Shown here: one piece after another, positions 54,335 to 64,000 of the stretch
How positions within the stretch are numbered: the stretch's first letter is position 1
Layout of the letters: the number at the start of each line of letters is the position of its first letter
NCBI RefSeq assembly: GCF_040939455.1
Contig: NC_134112.1
Coordinates: 18,874,501 to 18,938,500, forward strand
Source of the DNA: Microcebus murinus
Taxonomy: Eukaryota; Chordata; Mammalia; Primates; Cheirogaleidae
Reading direction: 5' to 3'
Length of the DNA: 64,000 bases
Program-made: the position numbers and the translations under genes
The notes under the pieces: generated by a model
Told to the model about the DNA's origin: nothing
What the model saw: the letters and a program-made list of their open reading frames with translations, nothing else
Database searches by the model: none

Positions 54335-54560
54335 GATTGTGCAGTTAATTCATTTAACAAACATTTATCATGACCTACAGTGCACAGCACAATATGGTAA
54401 GCACTGTGTGAGATTCATAACGTTCATAATGAAAGTAGACATAAATCCTGCCTTCAGTGATTTATCTTTCTTCAGTAGGAGAAAAAACATACATGAAGAG
54501 AAAGCCACAATAAAAATTGGGCAGTGGTAAGGGTGTTAGATTGGTACAGATAAAGTAAAG
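54335..54560 (-). mobile_element. L2 LINE 3' terminus
   Basis: 'TTCATTTAACAAACATTTATCATGACCTACAGTGCACAGC', 'GGTAAGCACTGTGTGAGATTC', 'GACATAAATCCTGCCTTCAGTGA' follow the antisense L2 3' end (AACAAATATTTACTGAGTGCC... GGCACTGTGCTAGG... CCTGCCCTCA). Confidence 0.7.
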
Positions 54561-54589
54561 TTTAAGCCTTAAAAGCCTTAAAGACAAGG

Positions 54590-54900
54590 CTATGTTCTGA
54601 AAACTGTGTCGTTAGATGATTTTGTTGTTGTGCATAACATCATACAGTTCTTACACAAACCTAGATGATTTAGCCTACTACTCACTTAGGCTATACATTC
54701 TAGCTTGTTGACCCTGGGCTACAAACCTGCTCGGCATGTCACTGTACTCAGTACTGTAGGCAATCCTAACACAATGGTAAGTATCTATGTATCTAAACAT
54801 AGAAAAGGCAAATAAAATTACGATATTATAATCTTACAGGACCAACGCCCTATATGTGCCCTGTTGTTGATCGAAGTGTCATTATGCGGCACACAACTGT
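54590..54900 (-). mobile_element. Tigger/pogo-like DNA transposon MITE
   Basis: 'GTTGTTGTGCATAACATCATACAG', 'CACAAACCTAGATGATTTAGCCTACTAC', 'TGTAGGCAATCCTAACACAATGGTAAGTAT', 'ATTATAATCTTACAGGACCA' and the end 'CATTATGCGGCACACAACTG' followed by TA match a mammalian TcMar MITE. The end near 54590 is decayed or missing about 30 bases. The exact family name is uncertain. Confidence 0.8.
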
Positions 54901-54902
54901 AC

Positions 54903-57055
54903 TGCAGAAGCAAGAATTTGTGAATCTTCTAAATGATCTCCCCTCCCTGTGGATGTTTAATCAGAACTTAATCTTTGGATGACTTTATTTCTTGCAAGTG
55001 TCTAACAATGCCATTAAGGAAAGGGGTACATACCTCTTGTTGATGTTTCTGAACACTCCATGATATGTTCTGAACACCTCCATTTTTCTAACTGCCAAAG
55101 AAACAATGTCTGTTAGAAAGATTGCATCAGCATGGACACTGGAAAGAACATTTGATTCAGCTTGAAAAAATCCCGGGGTGCAAATTCTGTGTTTGCTGCT
55201 GGACAGAATCATGACTAATATAGCCACACGCTAATTATCTTATTTAACTCCTCTGAAAGCCATCTGTACGATGAGAAGAACAGCAGAATTATTGTGATCA
55301 AACAAATTAAGTGAGAATATTTCAAAATGTATGAAGTACTTGGAAGTAGGTGTATTGTTAATATAACTAAATGAAAAAAAATCTGTAAATATAAATGAGA
55401 AAATAAAACTTCAGCCTTAAACAGCAAAGAACAGTGACAATGTGGGTGGGACAGTCACCATTCTGCTCATTTTTAACAACTTCCTTCAGATTTGCTTACA
55501 TCGATCATCAAGGATGATTCTTTGTTGCATGTACAATTTTTCCTTTTTTTAAATCTGACCCACATACAATATTTACCCTGCTAATAATATACAGGGTACA
55601 TAGTGATTTGCTCATTTTTAGGCTATGCATGAATACTCATTTATCTCAGATATAGAGTTGCTTTTATGAAAGGCACATAATATAGCAGCTAAAGCCAAGA
55701 AAAGGTAGTCAGCAGATAATAATATAAGTACTGGTCATAAGGCTTTTTTCTCTTAAAGCTCATGTTCCGTTTATATGATATACTCTTATGATCTTAACTA
55801 AAAATTCTATTATGTAATTCAAATATGTGCTTTTTATATTAACCAATTGAATACTACTACAACATCCATTGGGAGAGGGCAGGAAATAATTGTAGTAACC
55901 ATCATAGTTATACCTTGTATACTTACAAACGGTTTTAAATAATTGTTGACGTATACCTCTCCAAAATATTATCACAGTTTACAGCCTAATTATTGTGTTT
56001 ACACCTGGAAATAGTATCAAGTATTTGTCAGGTTCATCTTTATTTGATTTCAACCCTTCAAGCCACAGAGTTATTTTTTCTACTCTTAATGGACAAAAGA
56101 AAAAGAGAGTTTTATAACATTTCCCTCTGGCCTGTTCAAATACTTAACAAAGGAACTTTCTCTTTATTGTTAATTTTACTTTTAGCCATTTCCCTTTATA
56201 TTAAAATTATAGCTGAAGACAGAATAATGGACTATATTATCTTTAAAATAACGAGCAATACGCCCACAGATAACTAAATAATTCATTGTTTTTATTCTTC
56301 ATATTCTCCTTTTCTCTCCTCTCACGTGCAGAATGAAACTCACCCTTACTAGGATGTACCCTTCTCCAAGCTTCCCCTGACCAGGTATATATAAAAACCT
56401 GTGGTCATGCACAGAAAACTCTCAACTGCAATATTTCTGTAGCCTCAGCCATGCTCCTTGCCAAAGCCTACGCCACCTGGCTGAGGCAGAGACATGGTGC
56501 TCAGCATCATCTAATATGAGAGTAAACATACGTATGGGTATACACATAGATCTTTCCTGTGTCACAAAAAATGAACTAATGGCGCTACTTCTGGTAGTGA
56601 TAGTATGGTGTGGAGAAACTCTCTTCCCTAAACAACAAGTATAAATTGGAAAAAAATTTTAAAAGCAAGAATTTAAGGCCACAGGAAATAGGCCAAAGGT
56701 AGGCAACAATTCGAAACAGTTTACTCAGGAATAATTGATGCTTCATTTGTTAGAAATGGTTTGTCGCCTTATACTATGGCCATTCCCACAACTTCCACAG
56801 GTAGATAACTAAAACCCACTGCTTTTCCAAACATAGAGGGTAAGTTCAGTTCGGAATTGGTTGCAGAGCAGTGGAAAATTTAACAGAAATATCTGGAGAT
56901 GAGAGCCAAGAGATCTCTGTAGAAGAACAGATAATAAGCATTCCACGCGAGTCTGGCTGATAAACTTGTGAGACCCCAGGGAAGCTAGCAAGCTTGGAGA
57001 GACACGCAAACATGATTTTTGCTTTTGAACATGTTCTTCACACTTAGGTTAGCTA
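54903..57055. other. Long unassigned stretch
   Basis: About 2.1 kb of AT-rich DNA without a gene or a confidently named repeat. Open frames up to 94 codons (55993-56277) show no domain. Confidence 0.4.
56386..56397 (+). promoter_or_regulatory. TATA-like sequence, function unproven
   Basis: TATATATAAAAA lies about 65 bp before an ATG in fair context (GCCATGC, near 56450) that opens a frame of only about 22 codons. It could be a relic promoter of an unrecognised LTR or a chance AT-rich match. No downstream exon was found. Confidence 0.15.
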
Positions 57056-57059
57056 GATG

Positions 57060-57735
57060 TAAAAAGACTGGCAATATCAAGTGTTGAAAAATTGCGAAAC
57101 AACTGGAACCCTCACATTCTGTTAGTGGGAATTTAAAATAGTGCAGCCACTTTGAAAAACATGTCGGCAGTTGCTTAAAAAGTCAAAAGCAAACTTACTA
57201 TATGACTCAACAATTCTGTTACCCAAGAGATATAAAAACCTGCATCTGCTAATCAAACTTATGCAAATGTTTATAACATTATTCATAACAACTCAAAACT
57301 GAAAAGAATAAACATGTCCATGAACTGCTGAATAGATAAACAAAATATAAGATAACTATACAATGAGCTATCACTCAGCAGTAGAGAAAGAACAAGCTAC
57401 TGAAATTCTAATAATGCAGATAAATCTAAGAAACATCATGCTAAGTGAAAGAAGCCAGGAACAAAAGCCACATTCTGTGTGATTCTCATTTCATGTTCTA
57501 GTACAGGTCAAATTACTGTGGCTGGAAGCAAACCAGTGTTTCCAAAATATGAGGGCTAGTGACCTGGATTGATTGTAAGTGGTATCAGGGAAATTTTCAA
57601 AGTGATGAAAATGTTATTGAACTTGATAATGCTGGCAGTTGCATGGCTATATGCATTTACCAAACGTTTTCAAACTGCATTTAAAATGGGTGAATTTTAT
57701 TATATGAAAATTATATCTTTATAAAGTTATTAAAA
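57060..57735 (+). mobile_element. L1M (MC/ME-type) ORF2 end and 3' UTR
   Basis: 'ACTGGAACCCTCACATTCTGTTAGTGGGAA', 'CTATATGACTCAACAATTCTG', 'CACTCAGCAGTAGAGAAAG', 'AAACATCATGCTAAGTGAAAGAAGCCAG', 'TGATGAAAATGTTATTGAACTTGAT' and 'TTAAAATGGGTGAATTTTATTATATG' follow the L1M consensus to its 3' end. The reading frame is broken. Confidence 0.9.
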
Positions 57736-59216
<1,481 letters not shown>

Positions 59217-59330
59217 AATGAAGCCGTTAAAGGATAAGAAATCAAATAAAAACAAAAATATACAGAGAGATGAATGCTATAAGGAAACTATACAAGGATA
59301 TCTAGCATCTGAATTAAAAACCTCCATTAG

Positions 59331-59630
59331 AGGCTGGGAATGGTGGCTCACACCTGTAATCCTAACACTCTGGTAGACCAAGGTGGGAGGATTGCTTGAG
59401 CTCAGGGGTTTGAGACCATCCTGAGCAAGAGGGAAACCCAGTCTCCACTAAAAATAGAAAAATTAGCTGGGCATTGGCACACCTATATCCCAGGTACTGG
59501 AGATACTGAGTCAAGAAGATTGTTTGAGCCCAGGAGTTTGAGATTGCAGTGAGCTATGATGATGCTACTATATCTACCCAGGTTGACAGAGTGAGACTTT
59601 GTCTCAGACAAACAAACAAACAAACAAAAA
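59331..59630 (+). mobile_element. Dimeric Alu, older type
   Basis: 'GGCTGGGAATGGTGGCTCACACC' to 'TTTGTCTCAGACAAACAAACAAACAAAC'. The lemur linker is missing, and there are about 15% differences from consensus by eye. Similar words CCTCCATTAGA (near 59322) and CTCACCATTAGA (near 59631) are a probable decayed target-site duplication. Confidence 0.9.
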
Positions 59631-59927
59631 ACTCACCATTAGAAGACAGCATTTGAAATTTAGAATCTTGTATCAGAGATATAAAAGTCAAATTTCATAA
59701 GTTCTCTTATAATACAGGAGAAAATGCCAAAAAAAAATAGTTACAGATGATAGTAATAGCAATGGGAGGATAATGAATAGAAACCCAATTTCAGAATTAG
59801 TAATTTTTTGATAAATAGTTCAAAGCAATTGGAATAGAAGCAAAATCCCAATTATATAACTGAAAAATACTTGACTTGAGTTGAAAACTTAACTGAGGAA
59901 ACAGATATTATTAAATAAAAAGAAAAT
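59631..59927. other. Unassigned AT-rich sequence
   Basis: Nothing nameable. It may be decayed L1M like its neighbours. Confidence 0.3.
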
Positions 59928-59941
59928 AAGTACTAAATTTC

Positions 59942-60274
59942 GGCCGGGCGTGGTGGCTCACACCTGTAATCCTAGCTCTCTGGGAAGCCGAGGCAGGAGG
60001 ATTGTTCAAGGTCAGGAGTTCAAAACCAGCCTGAGCAAGAGTAAGACCCAGTCTCTACTAAAAATAGAAAGAAATTAATTGGCCAACTAAAAATATATTG
60101 AAAAAATTAGCCAGGCATGGTGACACATGTCTGTAGTCCCAGCTACTCGGGAGGCTGAGGCAAGAGCATTGCTTAAGCCCAGGAGTTTGAGATTGCTGTG
60201 AGCTAGGCCGATACCATGGCACTCTAGCCCAAGCAACAGAGTCAGACTGTCTCAAAAAAAAAAAAAGACTATCA
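59942..60274 (+). mobile_element. Dimeric Alu, lemur type, near intact
   Basis: Starts GGCCGGGCGTGGTGGCTCAC, has the linker AATTAATTGGCCAACTAAAA and ATATATTG, and closes with the GTGAGCTAGGCCGATACC form and an A13 tail. The exact duplication AAGTACTAAATTTC at 59928-59941 and 60275-60288 brackets it. It is among the youngest insertions in the window. Confidence 0.96.
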
Positions 60275-60379
60275 AAGTACTAAATTTCATGCTTAACCCA
60301 GAATAAATAAAATTATAAAAATAAATATCGTAAACACATCTTAAAAATAAATTAAGAGAAACATCACCTAAGAATACCA

Positions 60380-60690
60380 ATAGCAATAAGAACACTCATT
60401 CATTCCTGGCAGAAATGCAAAACGGTATAGCTACTTTGGAAGACTATTTGGCAATTTCTTACAAAGCTAAACATAGTCTTAAAATACAACCCAGCAATTT
60501 CACTCTAAGTATTTACCCAGTTGATTTGAAAATGTATGTCTATATAAAAACCTGCACATGTATGCTTATAGCAGTCTTATTCATAATTGCCAAATCTGGA
60601 GAAAATCAAGATGGCCTTTAGTAGGTGAATGTATAAACTATAGTACATCTATACGGTGGAATATTATTCAGCAATTAAAAAGAAATGAGA
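60380..60690 (+). mobile_element. L1M ORF2 C-terminal fragment
   Basis: 'CCAATAGCAATAAGAACACTC' leads to 'GCAAAACGGTATAGCTACTTTGGAAGACTATTTGGCAA', 'CAACCCAGCAATTTCACTC' and 'GGTGGAATATTATTCAGCAATTAAAAAG', the L1 ORF2 C-terminal coding segment. It stops abruptly where a 5' UTR-like L1M sequence begins. Confidence 0.85.
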
Positions 60691-60694
60691 TAAT

Positions 60695-61630
60695 TTTAAT
60701 GGTTTTGACATGGCTGACTAGAGGCATCCGGTATTTGTCTTCTTCAAAAAACTGTGAGTAGATTATCACATTTCAGATAAATCATTTAAGAGATAACTCT
60801 GGAATTCAGTAGAGAAGTCACAGGAAACAATATGGCATGGAAGGAGATCGAAACAAGGAAGCCTGGTTAGCCAGGATCTGCTGGGAGCCCAGAAAGGCTC
60901 TCCAATATGGGGAGATAGTAAGTGAGAGATAATCAATGGTCCACATTCTCACCGGAGACTCCTGCATTCCTAGCCACTGGAGAGCCCCTCAACACTCATG
61001 TGCTCTGAGACTAACATAGAGAGCTACCTGGAGACTGTGTGATGGCATTGCTCCAGAGAGGAGCTCACACTGGATCCCTTACAACCCAAGTCATAAGCAA
61101 CTATATTTTGAAAGCCCAGTCCCTATTTAGACTGCATCCTGCCCTGGGGCCCAATGGCCCCCGCATCTTCACATTCCTGGGGCTCCATTCACATTCCAGA
61201 CAAGTAAAATTGAGAGAATTTATCACTACTAGAATAGCCCTATAAGAAATGTTTAAGGGACTCCTACATGTGAAAGCAAAAAGAAAATACCTACCATCAT
61301 AAAAACACATGAAAGTATAAAACTTACTGATAGAGCAAGCACACAAATAAGGAAGAGAAAGGACTCAAATGTTACCACTACAGAAAACCACCAAACCATA
61401 AAAATAAAATGATAAAAGAGAAAGAAAAGAACAAAGGACATATGAAATAATAAAAAAATAATTAGTTAGCCGTTAGGAATAAGCCCTCACATATCAATAA
61501 TAATCTTAAATGTAAACAAATTAAAAATTTCGCTGAAAGATATACACTGGCTGAATGGATTAAAAAACGCAGCCCAATTATATGCTACCTCCCAAAAACT
61601 AACCTCACCTGTAAAGATACATATAGACTA
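60695..61630 (+). mobile_element. L1M 5' region to ORF2 endonuclease start
   Basis: 'ATGGCTGACTAGAGGCATCC' at 60709 resembles the 5' UTR start of L1M elements. 'GTAAAATTGAGAGAATTTATCACTACTAGA' near 61205 and 'AGAAAGGACTCAAATGTTACCACTACAGAAAACCACCAAACC' near 61354 follow the region before ORF2. ORF2 begins near 61500, and the endonuclease motif normally read as ETH appears as KTN (codon AAA at 61595-61597), so the catalytic glutamate is lost. Little or no ORF1 is present between 60.7 and 61.2 kb. Confidence 0.75.
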
Positions 61631-61973
<343 letters not shown>

Positions 61974-64000
61974 GACACATATAGACTGAAAGTAAAAGGT
62001 TGGAAAAAGATATGCTGTGCAAACGGGGATGAAAAAGAAGCAGGGATAGCTATACTTATATCAGATGAAACAGAATTTCAGTCAAAAACAGTTAAAAAGA
62101 GGCAAAGAATGTCATTATATAATGATAAAGGGATTAATTCAACAAGAGGATATAACAATTCTAAAGATATATGCACCCAAAACTGGAGTACCCAGATTTA
62201 TAAAACAAATATTATTAGATATAAAGAGAGAGATAGACTCTAATATAATAATAGTTGGGGACTTTTAACACCTCACTTTCACCATTGAACAAACAGATCA
62301 TCTAGACATAAAATTAACAAAGAAGCATTGTGTTTAAACTGAACATTAGACCAAATGGACATAATTGACATTTACATAACATTTAATCCAACACTTACAG
62401 AATATAACTTCTTTTTAGCAGTGCATGGAAAATGCTCCAGGATATGCCATACATTAGAACACAAAACAAGTCTTAACAAATTTTAAAATATTGAAATCAT
62501 ATCAAGAATTTTCTCAATCACAATAGAATAAAACTAGAAATCAACAAGAGGAACTTTGGAAACTATGCAAATTCCTGGAAATTAAACAATGTACTACTGA
62601 ATGGCCACTGAATCAAGGAAGAAATTAAAGAGGAAATCAGAAAAATTCTTGAAATAAATGAAAATGGAAACATAACATCCCAAAGCCTATGGGATACAGA
62701 AAAAGCAAAGCTAAGAGGGAAATATATAGTAATAAACACCTATACCAAACAATAGAAAGACTTCAAATAATCGATCTAATGACATACTTCAAAGAAATAG
62801 AAAAGCAAGAACAAACTAAAGCCAAAATTAGTAGAAGGAAAGAAATAATAAAGATCAGAGCAGAACTAAATGAAATTAGGACTACAAAAAAATAGAAGGG
62901 ATCAATAAAACAAAAAGTTTGGTTTTTGAAAAATAACAAAATCAATAAGGTCTAAATAGATTGAGAAAAGTAGAGATGACATGCGAATAAACAAAATCAT
63001 CATTGAAACAGGAGACATCACAACTAATACCACAGAAATAAAAAAAGATCATCAGAGACAATTACGAACAACTATACACTACCAAACTGGAAAGCCTAGA
63101 GGAAATGTATAAATTCCTGGACATATACAACCTAATAAAATTGAATCAGAAAATTGAAAACCTGATACAATTAATGAGACTGAATCAGTCATAAAAAGTG
63201 TCCCTCTCAACAAAGACAACCCATAAACCTGATGACTTTACTGCAGAATTCTACCAAAGTTATAAAGAAGAAATAATACATTTTTCTTCAAACTATTCCA
63301 AAAAATTAAAGAGGAGGTAATTTCTCCTAACTCATTCTATAGGGCCAGCATCACCCTGACACCAAAATCAGACAAGAATACAACAACAAAAAGAAAACTG
63401 AAGGCAAATATACATAGACACAATGAACCTTAACAAAATACTAGCAAACCAAATCCAATAGCACACTAAAAACAAAATATACCATAATCAAGTGTGATTT
63501 ATCCCAGGGATGCAAAGATGGTTCAACATAGGCAAATCAATAAACATAATATATCACATCTACAGAATGAAAGGGGAAAAAATATGGTTATCTCAACAGA
63601 TTCAGAAAAACCACTTGATAAAATCCAACATCTCATTATAAAAATCCTCAACAAACTAGACATACGAGGAACCTGCTTCAACATAATAAAGGCCATATAT
63701 GACAAACCCATTGCTAACATCATGCTGAATAGGGAAAAGCTGAAAACTTTTTCTCTGAGAACTAGAACAAAACAAAGATTCCCACTTTCACTACTCCCAC
63801 TCCCATTTAACATAGTACTGAAAGTCCTAGTCGGAGCTATCAGGTAAGAGAAAGAAATACAAGGCATCCAAATTGGAAAAGAGAAAGACAAATTTGTCTG
63901 TTTTTGCAGATGTCATGGTCTTATATCAAGGAACACCTAAAGACTCCACCAAAAAATCTTACATTCAATAAATAAATTTAGTAAAGTTGCCATATACAAC
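61974..64000 (+). mobile_element. L1M ORF2, endonuclease to reverse transcriptase (decayed)
   Basis: Continues the ORF2 with 'GACTGAAAGTAAAAGGTTGG', 'ACACCTCACTTTCACCATTG' and 'ACTAGAAATCAACAAGAGGAAC'. The reverse-transcriptase region has short readable pieces, e.g. [20 protein letters not shown] and [18 protein letters not shown] at about 63610-63735. The catalytic F-A-D-D motif reads F-A-D-V (63903-63914), and frameshifts and stops occur throughout. The enzyme is dead. The element runs off the right edge of the window. Confidence 0.9.

Noticed and set aside
63494..63891. Open frames on both strands near the right edge
   Set aside because: The + strand frame is decayed L1M reverse transcriptase and the minus frame is its antisense. 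Neither is an independent gene.

Overview
This is mammalian nuclear DNA with no intact protein-coding gene. The dimeric Alu copies have a GGCCAACTAAAAATATAT-type linker between monomers and end in a CTGTGAGCTAGGCTGA(C)GCC-type right arm. That form is typical of strepsirrhine, especially lemuriform, primates, and no simian AluS/AluY or L1PA type was seen. Two L1 3' ends share a G-rich 3' UTR that is not the human L1PA type. Ancient mammal-wide repeats (L2, MIR, L1M, MLT1/MSTD, MER5, Tigger) fill much of the rest. I read it as an intergenic or large intronic stretch of a lemur-like genome. All family names come from remembered consensus sequences, so subfamily names are tentative.

Layout. 1-1575 is an old L1M with an Alu inside. 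3471-5665 is another old L1M on the + strand. 5670-6780 is an L2 split by a 400 bp TA-flanked MITE. 7191-8407 is the clearest gene-derived feature, a processed pseudogene of riboflavin kinase (RFK) on the minus strand with an 11 bp target-site duplication. 9090-10130 is an L1M split by an MSTD/MLT1A LTR, followed by a solo ERV-type LTR (10184-10715), a recent L1 3' end with a 14 bp duplication (11484-12092), and a stack of minus-strand L1M pieces to about 15870 that is interrupted by a young L1 tail and a Tigger element. 16321-17013 holds two Alu copies. 19675-20886 is an MLT1 LTR split by a polyadenylated retrocopy that joins an Alu piece to an unrecognised 3' end. 22-29 kb carries L2, a solo MLT1 LTR with perfect duplication, a 121 bp mariner MITE, a MIR/hAT/MER5 cluster and an L1M 3' UTR.

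From 29 to 52 kb the window is mostly diverged MIR and L2 with long unassigned stretches, one Alu at 34.5 kb, an L2-rich block at 36.4-39.9 kb, and a second copy of the 400 bp MITE at 47.75 kb inside a MIR. 52460-53734 is a 5'-inverted (twin-primed) L1. A Tigger-like element lies at 54.6 kb, and 57-64 kb is L1M sequence with four Alu copies, one of which interrupts the endonuclease region of a decayed L1M ORF2.

No genes act together here. What the window records is a layered insertion history: young elements inside old ones, several with readable target-site duplications. I found no evidence for a new functional system. The best leads are the 400 bp MITE family, the chimeric retrocopy inside the MLT1, the twin-primed L1 with a repeat-filled junction, and a perfect 15 bp hairpin at 21.1 kb.
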